A DNA stretch of 64,000 nt from Opeltia flavorubescens (Eukaryota; Ascomycota; Lecanoromycetes; Teloschistales; Teloschistaceae): assembly GCA_000442125.1 (NCBI GenBank), contig KE546972.1, forward strand, positions 62,001-126,000. The letters are read 5' to 3'. Shown here in pieces: positions 45,710 through 55,404 of the stretch. Each line of letters opens with the position of its first letter. The first letter of the stretch is position 1. The notes under the pieces were generated by a model. The model was not told the origin of the DNA. It searched no databases and worked only from the letters and a program-made list of their open reading frames with translations. The position numbers and the translations under genes were made by a program.

Positions 45710-46626
45710 CGTCTGTAGATGTGATCGTCTGTAGATGTGTTCTTGTTTTGCCTGATATGGTCAAGCTTTGGGGAATTGTTGAAATGAGCGGTCTGGAAGA
45801 CAATAAATCAAACCCCCCAATGGGAAAATGAAAGACTCTGGGTAGTGACTATGCGACTTGGGTGAGGCACGAGTTAAGGGACTGAGTTGAAGGAGAGAGG
45901 ACGATTCCCCAATTGGGATATCAATTCGACGTAAGTCAGCTTCAGCGACTCCAAAAGAATGTCTTATCAAAGGTGAGACCCAAATCTCAACCGGCAAACA
46001 AAGACTAGAGGTAAGGACAGACAGATTGAGATGATTGTAGATTTCGACGAAGTAACAGAAGGAAGATGTCTTCTAAAGAAATCTGACTAATTGCAGAATT
46101 TTTGGCAGTGCCCTATCAATTACATTCACTTGACCGAGACACGTGTGTGGATAGAGATGAAAAGTGTAGTTCGGAGAAGATGAATGCGCAAAACGGAATG
46201 GAAAATCCATCAAGAAGAAGATATGATGTGTAGTTCCGGACGTCAATCACTCTTTGAACCTTGGACGATTTGACAAGACACCGAACATGAATACAGCTAT
46301 CTCGACAAAAAAGATGAGCGATCAGAATGAAGTCCTAAGATGTGGTAAATACGAACACGGGCTCTATAATATATTTCCTGGAGGGACCGGTGCTCCAGTC
46401 CTTCGGTGATTCCCACTCAGTATAAAACGAACATGAAAAAATCGTCATGGTAGGAGGACAAATGCTACCAATTTGTCAATATCATAAGTGACTGGAATAA
46501 TCAGGATGTTTTACAGAAGGACGAAGCTAAAGATCCTAACATAGATAATATCGCCCTCTTTTCCTGCGCACCACCCTCACCACTCCCCACCACCCCCGAC
46601 CCATACACCGTTCCCCCCACCCTACA
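45710..46626. other. Upstream region of copy 3
   Basis: No gene. It holds the repeat copy at 46003-46068 and a degenerate GGCAGTGCC at 46104. Its right end is the 3' flank of the beta-propeller gene. Confidence 0.5.
46003..46068. repeat. Second duplicated upstream element, copy b
   Basis: Partner of 44737-44803. Divergence is greater than between the first pair of upstream elements, suggesting copy 3 split off earlier. Confidence 0.55.
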
Positions 46627-47862
46627 TCAAAACAGAGTCAACCCCTGACTCCTCCCCCCCTCCCCCTCCGCCAAAAAACTCTGCACCAATCTCGCCGGCC
46701 TCATACTAACATCCACCACAACAACCGTCCCCCTCGTCGTCCCATTCCCCGGGCTAAGCGCATAAACCATCTTCCCCCCCGCCACAATATCAATCAACCC
46801 AGGCTGCCCATCATCTAAATTTGTACTCTGCAGTACCTTTCCACTCATGGGGTCAATCTCAACGAGACGGTCCACAACAACGTCGGTGACGAATGCGGTG
46901 CGGGTGAGTGGGGATATGGCGACCCAGCATGTTGCTTTTTGCCCTTCGACTGTTGTTGTTCTCAGGGTTGTAGCTGAGGTGGTGCTGGTGGTGGTTCTGG
47001 GGAGGGAGATAACTGCTGCACCGAACGCGGCATCTGTGGCGAAAATCTCGTTCTTTGTACCAGGGAGGAGCGCGGTGCCGAAGAGTACGGATGTTCCTGC
47101 TGGTGAAGACCGTGTGTCTTTCGCTGCAGGGCAGCCATCATGTATAGGCAGCAAGGAAATGAATCCGGTGTTATTTTTCATCGGATCGCCTTTTACTAGG
47201 GTGATGAGCATCGATTCATCTTCGTTGAATAGGACCTGAGAAACGGTGTTTATGGGCCCGATGGGAGGAGTGCTCTGGTTTATGGGAAAGGTGATTTGGG
47301 AGGTCATCAGTGGTTTTAAACCGGATTTCTTGTGCATAGAGAAGCACACTATTCCAGCTCTAGCGCCCGTGTTGCCGACGCAGGCCATATGGTTTTTGGT
47401 GGAGATGGCGACGGTGTTGGGGAAGTCGCCCATTGTGTCGACGGGTTTGCCGATTTGGGTTAGTTTTGTGGGGTCTTGAGCAGAGATGGTGAACATGGTC
47501 ATGGTATTGGAGCCGGGGTTGACGGCTACTAGGATGTTTTTCTCGACTTTGAGCGCGGATTGCGAGAATAGGGAGTCAGGGATGTTGGGCTTGTTGGTGG
47601 CTCCATCGATGCCGGAGGCGCCTTTTCCACCTGTGGAGGTGGTGGAGCCGGTGGAGAGGAGTCCGTCTGGTCCGACGTTCAAGGCGACAACAGCGTTGCC
47701 AGTTGGGTCATTCGTGAGGAAGTAGATTGCTTTGGGAAGCTTTGGCGCACGCGTGTTGAGATCCACAACCTTGTGTGACCATCTTTCATGAGGAAGGAAG
47801 GGAGAGGCTATGGCGAAGGTCGCTGCAAATAAGGCAGAGAGGGCGTAAGAAGTGAAATGCAT
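46627..47862 (-). CDS. Secreted beta-propeller protein (3-carboxymuconate cyclase/lactonase-like)
   Basis: Single exon, 411 aa. Signal peptide MHFTSYALSALFAATFAIASP. The mature chain has repeating blades with IYFLTNDPTGNAVVALNV, HMACVGNTGARAGIVCF, VLFNEDESMLITLVKGDP and MVYALSPGNG, typical of the lactonase/3-carboxymuconate cyclase-like seven-bladed propellers found in fungi. This is the family of a major cell-wall antigen (Gp60-70) in Sporothrix. Whether it has enzymatic activity is unknown. It lies at the 5' side of the small secreted array on the same strand, so the four genes form a minus-strand secreted block. The 3' end of the gene is rich in G-ending codons and the 5' part in C-ending codons. 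Confidence 0.7.
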   Translation of the reverse strand: MHFTSYALSALFAATFAIASPFLPHERWSHKVVDLNTRAPKLPKAIYFLTNDPTGNAVVALNVGPDGLLSTGSTTSTGGKGASGIDGATNKPNIPDSLFSQSALKVEKNILVAVNPGSNTMTMFTISAQDPTKLTQIGKPVDTMGDFPNTVAISTKNHMACVGNTGARAGIVCFSMHKKSGLKPLMTSQITFPINQSTPPIGPINTVSQVLFNEDESMLITLVKGDPMKNNTGFISLLPIHDGCPAAKDTRSSPAGTSVLFGTALLPGTKNEIFATDAAFGAAVISLPRTTTSTTSATTLRTTTVEGQKATCWVAISPLTRTAFVTDVVVDRLVEIDPMSGKVLQSTNLDDGQPGLIDIVAGGKMVYALSPGNGTTRGTVVVVDVSMRPARLVQSFLAEGEGGRSQGLTLF

Positions 47863-48544
47863 GTTGAAAAGGGAGTTGTAAATTCGATCGACGAATCACA
47901 GGTAGCGACTGTGGGCAAGGCAAAAGAAGAGAGTATTTCTTTTGGAATGCAGTAATAGACAATAAAGTTGTAAGTTGGCTTACTGGTAAAGGAAGAAGAG
48001 ATTCGGGACATCTTGAGCACATTTATATAGGTCACAACTCATTCGGTACTTCAATGCCGAGCCTTACCGGGGAGGATCTCGAAATATTGAAGATTACTCT
48101 ATCGCCATCCAAAAAGGGACTAGCGCATAATGAGAATAAGCTTACATTGATTCCTGACTCAAGCGACCGCTCTGCATTGCATACCTTAATCTCCGAGACC
48201 CGTTCTTGTGCGCCAATGACTGGTTAAGGGGAGTTCTTCCAGCCGCTAACAGCGCTTACAACATGCCCTCAGTGTCTGAAACTGACGTAGTCTCACTTGT
48301 TAAGCTTTTGCGGATCGAGCCGCTTTCTCCATAAATGCATGGTTTTGATCCTCTCCGTCATCATCCATGTCTTGATCGAAATCGGACTGAACTTTGTTAT
48401 CGTATGTCCTTCTTTCGCATTGAATGGAGGATACCATGGGCGGTCCGTGCGGCTGTTGACAAATCGTTCGTTTTGACGATGAATCCAAGGTCAATGGCAA
48501 ACTGGGATCAGCAAACAGATCGTCCAGTCGGAATATGATACCAT
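47863..48544. other. Intergenic, no supported gene
   Basis: Promoter of the propeller gene and 3' flank of the P450 gene. Overlapping frames near 47786-48035 are shadows of the 5' flank. Confidence 0.45.
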
Positions 48545-50344
48545 TTAATACCACGGCTCCAACACCCTCACCCTAACGCTCAGATCCGCCGGCCTCGACG
48601 CCAGCCCATTTCTGACCTCCACCTTGGTCCCCGCAACCTCAAAGCTCGTGTCAAAGCACCCCGCCCAGGCGGCCACCAAGCAGAGCAGCTCTCCTCTCGC
48701 AAAGCCCTGCCCAATACAACTCCTCGGTCCATGCAGGAAAGTCAGAAAGGAGTAATTAGTATCCGCACCACCCGAGTTATTTCCATTCCCCTTCTCATCC
48801 ATCCATCGCTCCGGGTTGAAGACCTCCGCATCCTCGCCCCAAAGCTCTTTGTTCGCATTGGTGGCCCAAGGAGATATGAAAATGGATGTTCCTTTCGGGA
48901 TCGGGTGGCCTACGATACTGGTGTCACAGCCAGCTACACGAACGGTGATAGCTATTGGTGGATAGACGCGGAGGACTTCGTTACAGACTGCGTTGAGGTA
49001 CGGGAGGCGATCGATCTGGGATGCCGAGATACTTGAATCGGAGTTACGAGGGTCGGGAACGCCAGCGCGGACTTCTTCCCGCAGGCGTGCTTGGATGTCT
49101 GGGTGGGTGCATAGCATGGCAATTGCCCAGGAGAAGGACGAGGCTGTGGTTTCGTGACCAGCTAAGAGGAAGGTCATCAGCTGATTGACCAGGTCGTTGT
49201 CGGAAAAGTGACCGGCTGAGAGGGTCACAGAGAGGAGATCTGTTGCGTGCTCGGTGTCTTTCGTTTCGGAGAGCCTCTTCTTAGCTTCCTGGACGAGACT
49301 ATAGCACGTTGACTTGATCGTTTTTGACGCTGCCTCCATGTCATTGTTTCGTTTGATGCTGCTTTGTATCAGTGCTCTGACGCATATAGGAGAGCATTCT
49401 ACTGACGGAATGCTTGCAAGGAGCCATCTGGGGAGTATCCAACCGAGAAGTGCCATGACCCGTTGAGATCTGCCAGGCGAGAAGATGCGCTTGTACGTCG
49501 TTGTCAGTTCACCGTCAGGATCCTTGATTGAGTTGAAGTCGTGGCCAAAGCCACCGATGCCAATGATGTCAAGGGTAACTCTACTGGTCCATTCATTCAC
49601 CTTGATAGGTTGGCTCAGTGTTTTCATTCGCTTTTCTTGATCGCTATACTGTGACAGGAGTACTTCGATCAGTTCACCTGCCTTATTCCAGAATACCGGA
49701 TACAGGTCTTTGATAGGTCTGAATGCGAAGGCCGGATTAAGATGTTTGCGTTGAATCTAGGCGACATTAACAAGCGTGGTATGATTAATTGAACAGAAAT
49801 TCTCGAGGAAGTCATTACCCTATGCTCATCGCCTTCTGCGAGGAAAAGTCCAACTCCAAGAATCTTCGCGAGGAAACCTCTGATTTGCGGTGGTTTAATA
49901 AAATCGTATGCTTTGTGAACGGTCACTTCGGCCAAAGCTTTGGGGCCGAGTACGACAACGGTCTCGGCGCAAAGCATGTCAAGGAATTTGATAATGCCAT
50001 CGTTTGGGATCTCCTGCTGCCATCTGCGAAATGACTCTCCGTTGACCTCTCCTAGCATCCTCAATCTTTGTCCCAATAAGAGGTTCCCACCCTGCGTCAT
50101 GGTTAGTCGAAGGCATGGAGAAAATTTTCATGGGATATACCGAAGGTCCTGGTATGTTGCGAAGAGGGCCCATGAATCGGAGGTATACATAGCGCTGCCA
50201 CAAGAGCCATGAAGTGAATTGTATAATGAAAAACAGAATAGCATTGAGTAGGATGGACTTGCTAGGAAGAAACGATGAAGCGTAATATCTCAACACGAGC
50301 GAAAGGGCAAGAGCTGTTGCATTGAACGTTTTGAAAGGAGGCAT
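48545..50344 (-). CDS. Cytochrome P450 monooxygenase
   Basis: Model on the minus strand: 50344..50141, 50091..49819, 49756..48545; 562 aa, in frame. N-terminal membrane helices (LLNAILFFIIQFTSWLLW), then RNIPGPSGGNLLLGQ, where the first intron (GTATAT..ACGCAG, CTAAC branch) gives the proper proline-rich hinge. Catalytic parts: I-helix AGHETT, K-helix ExxR (NEVLRVYPP), PERF-like NPERW and the haem loop FLHGPRSCIGQGFAR with the Cys ligand. It binds haem in the ER membrane and needs P450 reductase. The R-K-H-L-N-P-A-F-A-F block is typical of CYP families acting on fatty acids or terpenoids, but the substrate is not deducible. It is next to no obvious pathway genes. Confidence 0.9.
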
Positions 50345-50790
50345 TGTATGACTGATAGATGCTAGGTGAGGCTGCCTTTGGTATTTCGTACTACCATGGG
50401 ACTTACGTTCAGACAGACGACTTCTATTTCACCATAGGGCTCTGGTAGTGGACATGATGACAATATATCCAGTGCAAACATGTATCAAAGTCATGACGAG
50501 TTCTGCCGGAGGTCGGGCATTGTGTAAGCTCCGACCTCCGGCACTTTTCCCATTTCGGTGCCGAAGGCTCGGCGCCGATAGCACAAGGTCCACGCAGAAC
50601 AAATAGTATTATGTGAAAGAAGTGCAGAAGGAGATTTTCAGATGCGCTGGAGGGGAGTTTTAGAGATGGCGTGGGATTTTGCAGCATCTACTGAATTGAG
50701 TATTGACCCGGACATTTCTTAATCATTCGCGAAGTTCTTCGTTGCAGCTTCGTAAAGTCTGTTTTACTTTGCTCAATCTGTATCTCGATC
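50345..50790. other. P450 upstream region with clustered CCG/CGG palindromes
   Basis: Between the P450 5' end and the 3' end of the coiled-coil gene. It contains a 13-bp inverted repeat and two 10-bp palindromes within 75 bp (see regulatory entry). Small frames in the segment are unsupported. Confidence 0.5.
50504..50578. promoter_or_regulatory. Array of CCG/CGG inverted repeats upstream of the P450
   Basis: TGCCGGAGGTCGG (50504-50516) is repeated inverted as CCGACCTCCGGCA (50531-50543). It is followed by TCGGTGCCGA (50555-50564) and the perfect palindrome TCGGCGCCGA (50569-50578). Zn2Cys6 proteins bind paired CCG/CGG triplets, so this is a candidate operator for the P450, about 160-240 bp from its ATG. 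It could also form a hairpin in RNA, or be part of a small palindromic element. Confidence 0.4.
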
Positions 50791-51900
50791 TCAGTGATGA
50801 AGAGCATCATATGATGGAACATCTCCATCAAAGATAGCTTGGTCGTACGCAGGCGGTCGCGCCAGTCTTTCAAACGTGTCTTGCCTGATCTGTTGCAACT
50901 CTCTCCGCGCAAATTCCAGACGGCCCAAAGCTAAATCAGCTTCCTGCTGATATTGCTCTTTCCTTTGCTGCGCCGTCTTCAGCATTTCGTTCAGCGTCCG
51001 AGCTTCTTTCTTAGCATATGCTTGACTGTCCTTGATGCGATCATGCTGCGCCCTGTCGCTGAAGATATTATCGAACATGATGTCACTCATAACATGCCCG
51101 TGTGGGATATTGGTATCACCCAGACTTTGGACATCTGGAGAAAGGCGTTGAGCTTGCGAAACCAGCATTTTGGCCTTGTCGGTGGCTGTCTGTGCGCGGC
51201 TAAGCGCGTCTCTTTCCATCATGTCGGTTAGTGTTCCACCACCCAGCATGTCAATTCTTGAGTGGCTGCGAGCATCGTCGAGAGAAAAGAGCGCTTGACT
51301 CATGAAACGGGTGGCATCAGTAAGACACTTGACTGCCTGAATCTCCGCCTCGTGTTTCCCCTTGACCCGGTTGAATGCATCACTGGCTTGGCGCAAAGCC
51401 AACTCCTTTTCGTCTTCGCCTGGGAAATCTGGAGAGGGACCTTCGAATATAGAATCGTAGAGAGCATCAAGTTCAGCTTGCAGGTTCTTATGGATTCTAT
51501 CGGTATGCTCAAATTCGGCTCGTTCCTTTCTCGCTTCGTCTCGATCCTTGATCCACTCCTCCCGTCGTGACTTGGCTTGGTTCTCGGCTGCTAAGGCCTC
51601 GACGTACTCACGCTCTTCCTTACTCGCCTTTTCGGCGAATCTCTCCTTCCGGCCGACAGCACGATGCATGAAGCGACGCATGGTAGAGTCTGCATACTTC
51701 TTGTGGTCGGAGAGTTCGGCTGTCGTCTTTGCTTCAAGCTGCTTGATTTCAGAATTGCAATTCTCAATTTCTCGGTCGAGGTCATCTAGATAAGCTTGAT
51801 ATTGCTGCGAGGCGGATGACGCGTGTGCCGTCTGATTCAGTCGTTGGAGAAGTTCTGCGTTCTTGCTTGCAGCCTGGAGAAGGGTGTCTTGAGTAGACAT
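50791..51900 (-). CDS. Coiled-coil protein of unknown function with PPAY tail
   Basis: Single exon, 369 aa, no introns. Almost entirely helical and charged: heptad-rich segments near residues 35-135 (YLDDLDREIENCNSEIKQLEAK, EKASKEEREYVEALAAENQAKSRREEW) and 290-350. The middle has a short ordered-looking stretch with SDIMFDNIFSDR. The C-terminus ends PPAYDQAIFDGDVPSYDALHH, where PPAY fits the PPxY ligand motif for WW domains (as in Rsp5 adaptors). No signal peptide or membrane helix. This type of protein is common in filamentous ascomycetes and uncharacterised. Role unknown; a scaffold or adaptor is only an inference. Confidence 0.72.
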   Translation of the reverse strand: MSTQDTLLQAASKNAELLQRLNQTAHASSASQQYQAYLDDLDREIENCNSEIKQLEAKTTAELSDHKKYADSTMRRFMHRAVGRKERFAEKASKEEREYVEALAAENQAKSRREEWIKDRDEARKERAEFEHTDRIHKNLQAELDALYDSIFEGPSPDFPGEDEKELALRQASDAFNRVKGKHEAEIQAVKCLTDATRFMSQALFSLDDARSHSRIDMLGGGTLTDMMERDALSRAQTATDKAKMLVSQAQRLSPDVQSLGDTNIPHGHVMSDIMFDNIFSDRAQHDRIKDSQAYAKKEARTLNEMLKTAQQRKEQYQQEADLALGRLEFARRELQQIRQDTFERLARPPAYDQAIFDGDVPSYDALHH

Positions 51901-52701
51901 ATTGCTTCAATGCTCTGAGTTTCATTCCGGGAACATAAGTAGCCTCAATATTTATGATGTTAGCCATGTGCCAAAGTGTGCCTTGTGATCCTATTTTGCG
52001 GGATTTGTGGTGAAGGATTATTTGGTGATGGCTGTGTCGAAGTCAAAAGCTGAAACGAGAGCTGCATCATGAATCCATTTGCAATCCATTCATCTTCCAT
52101 AGGGCTGTGAAAGATCACGACTATCGATGATTTGCTGCGCGTGAGAAGTCACTGGTTAACAAAGTAAGATTACTTGCACAGCCTCTTCCTGATTGCCAAG
52201 CGCGCTAAAAGCGGCTCAGTCTAGTGCGATATCACGCTAAGAGCTTGGCGTGACTCGAGTCTTGCTGTCATTTCTAGCGATACACGTCCGTATTGTGGCA
52301 CTTCTCCAATATCCGACCCTCTTTATACGGCCAGTCTTCCTCAGCATAGTGGGTGGATGAAATTGAGCTCTGGTATGTATGATTTTTCTTGTAGGCTCGA
52401 TGAGTTTTTGTCAATGAACAGTCCGTGATGCAGCTGAAAGAGGACCTTTCAATAATCACACTATCAGCTCATGGATCTTGAAGGTAGCACTTCTGGCCCC
52501 TCATAGACAAAGCAAATCTGGCACTGACCTGATAATTTTACTTGTGCTTTGTCACGACCTTGTGGCACCATACCTCGAACTGCTGATAATCATCATGCGT
52601 GGAGCAATGACATTGAGTTCCACCCATTGGTTTTTATATTTACCGCTTCATTTCTACATATGACCTCTATTCTACAAGCATGCAAGTCCCTTGGCAGCGC
52701 C
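51901..52701. other. Intergenic, no supported gene
   Basis: Promoter of the coiled-coil gene and 3' flank of the permease. No convincing open frames or repeats. Confidence 0.45.
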
Positions 52702-54751
52702 TCACCATAGCTTCACGTAAGTCAAAAACCGCCTCCAGCCAGGTTGCCGATAGTACGCATCCAACTGTTCAATATCTTCCGTGGTCAATTTTCTACGTCC
52801 CGTGATAAGATCGGCCGTTTTCGGATCTCGCCATGGCGTGCGAAAAATGAGTTTGTACGCAGCTGTTGTCGAGAAAATCAAGATGATGCCAATTGTGTAT
52901 TGGAAGAAGTTGTTCGCCGTTGTGCCTGATTCACCCTGTTCGATCACGCATCAGTAAAGAAATAATTCTGTTGGAAACATGGGACATTGGACTCACGGGA
53001 GGTTTGGCGCCAACATAAATACAGGAAAACAAGAGAAGACAACAAATAGTCATGAGCCAAACAGGTGCCAAGGGCCACATCGCGGACTTCCAAGCGTACA
53101 GGCCGGAGAATAATGGATCATTTTGAGCGGCGAGGACTTTGTGGAAACGCCAAGAAGTGAAGGCGACGATCATCCAGTTGATGAAGAATGAAGCACTCGT
53201 GATAGAGACGAACCAATTGAGGGCTACAGTGCCACCAGCTAAGATGAATATTAGCATCAAACATTTTCCCTTTGGAGGCTGCTCCCCTGCATCTTGATGG
53301 ATGACTTACAGGACAGGTTAATATATGTAAGCACGACTGCTGCAAGGCATGTTACTACCAAAGAGCGTATGGGTCGCCCCTTTCGATCTACTTGAGCGAT
53401 CCAAATTGGAACAAGCCTCTGGAAACCCATGGTCCCCAAGATCCTGGAGGACAGATAGATGGACTCTGCAGAAATGGCGAGAATTCCACACATGATCCCC
53501 GCGTTCAATATGCTCGATACATATGGAATGCCCACGGACTGGATACTCAAGACGAAGGGAGATGCCGTCACTCCAGAGCCTCCCAATAGCTGATCGTTGA
53601 CCGAGGGAATGAGCAGCGTGATGAAGATGACGCATATCATGTACACGAATATCACCCGGTATGGAACAAGTTTGGTGGCATGCCCCATAGAGAAACGTGG
53701 GTTCTTAGCCTCTCCGCCTATGATGCCGATGAAGATTTGATCGCCAACGGCCCACGTCGCAAGTAAAGCAGCGCGCCCGAATCCCTGTTGTATTATCAGC
53801 ATAAGCTCGTCGAGTTTGAGTCCTTACATACCGAGAAGCCGTTCTTAAAGGCAGGATAATCGGTCCAAGTCGAGCCATTGTGCGCGAAACCTTTCGGTCC
53901 TGCTCCACAGACAATCGCCAGAGAGATGAGGATGATCAGCATGAAGAGAACGATCTTGATCAAAGACGTAAAGCATTCGAACCAAGCGAAGAATGTATTG
54001 GGCATGATGAAAATGGCGCAGGTGACGACGATAAAAATCGTTACTGTCCCAACAGTCAGACAAACCCCTTGAACATGAAGCATAGCCACAAAAGCGTTGC
54101 AATTGCGGGTCTCTACGTTGCACTAGAGGACTGGTCTACTCACAAGAGGCTGCTTTGGGGAAGTCACCACCAGCCCAAAACTGGATTAAAATGTCGAAGA
54201 AAGAGGCTTCAGCGGCAACAATGGAGGTCCAACCTAAGCAGACGTCAGACTTCATCACGAGGATACTGAATAAAGACACTTACCCAGCCACTCGGCAAGA
54301 CCAGCCCCAAAAGCCAGGGACGGATCGACCCAGCGATCTGCGTAGTCGATGTAGTTCCCCGATGTTGGGAAGGCAATGGTCATTTCGGAGAGAGTCTGCA
54401 GAACCGCCCAAACGCAGGAGCAGACTAGAAGGTAGGCAATGACCATGTTTCCAGGGCCAGCGGCGGCCAGAGCAGCGCCTGTGCCAATGAACAGTCCAGA
54501 ACCGATGTTGGAACCCAGGGAGATGATCTTAGAAGTAAGCGTTAGCTTCTGCGGACCCTCGAGGTGAAGTTGATGCTCACATGGACCTGATGTGGTGTGA
54601 AAGAACGATGGAATTGCCCATGGGTGGTATCGACCATCTCAACGACATCTCCAATACTCGAACCTCGCATCTGTTGGATATCGAGCCCAGCACCTTTCTC
54701 GTCATCTTTGGACAGGCTGCCACCGGAGCCGTTCAAGGACTTTTCGGTCAT
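52702..54751 (-). CDS. Amino-acid permease (YAT family), probably for proline
   Basis: Model on the minus strand: 54751..54581, 54527..54284, 54233..54144, 54067..53832, 53784..53310, 53238..52997, 52935..52702; 563 aa, in frame. About twelve helices. Marks include HIISLGSNIGSGLFIGTG in helix 1, the PTSGNYIDYADRWVDPS loop, FECFTSLIKIVLFMLIILISLAIVCGAGP, GFGRAALLATWAVGD with the GEAKNPR motif, SSGGTVALNWFVSITSASFFINWMIVAFTSWRFH and a LDAYYRQPGW tail. These fit the fungal YAT (yeast amino-acid transporter) family. It is divergent from P5C dehydrogenase and next to the other proline genes, as prnB is in Aspergillus nidulans. Proline or hydroxyproline as substrate is inferred from position. Confidence 0.88.
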
Positions 54752-55404
54752 GGTAATTGTTGCACTAGGGCGACTCGATTGCCTAGAAGTTTCAGAGCAA
54801 GCTGTGCAAGATGGCAGTGGATGTAGGTCAGAGATATTTGCGCATGAGGATCGCGGTATCGTCTTTCACGAATGTGGCCGACAGCTTGGAGGACAATAAC
54901 TCGCAATTGAGGATGGCCGTCGACTTCATATAGGTGACAGTCAAGCCCTCTTTAGAACTTTTCCCCGTAGATCTCGCCCGTGCAGCATCTGGACGGTCCA
55001 GACTCCATCTCATCCTGGCGCAGATAGTATCGAAGATCAAATCTGGGCGATCTCCGAATTTCCGATAGCAGCCACGAGCAGCTAGTGAGGAAAGCACAAA
55101 TCAAGCACGAGGCCACTACACCGTTGGGACGATTTATAGATGATTAGAGACAGGAGCAAGAAAGTGACGGTCCCTTACCCCGCTGTAGCCACAGGAATCA
55201 AGCCGATAGCGCTCACTCAAATCTGTTCCTCTTCCGGCTGCCTTCCCGACTCTTCAAAACTTGCCGAGCGATTTCGCTTGCACCTGCTGCAGCAGACATG
55301 AGGATTTTTCTTTATCAACTTCAAATGCTACTTCCTGCTTGCTACGTTTGTTCATTAGATACGGCTTGTGCAATTTGCTCGCCAGCCTGGGAGTGTGACA
55401 GACC
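54752..55404. promoter_or_regulatory. Bidirectional promoter, permease / P5C dehydrogenase
   Basis: 650 bp between two divergent genes of the same pathway. GATA-type (HGATAR) sites occur at 55022-55027, 55063-55068 and 55204-55209. This number is near the chance expectation, so nitrogen (AreA-type) control is plausible from the pathway but not shown by the sequence. No gene inside (the minus frame 54828-55097 is unsupported). Confidence 0.4.

Noticed and set aside
54752-55404. GATA-site cluster as proof of nitrogen control of the proline genes
   Set aside because: Three HGATAR sites in 650 bp is close to the chance expectation, so it is listed only as weak support.
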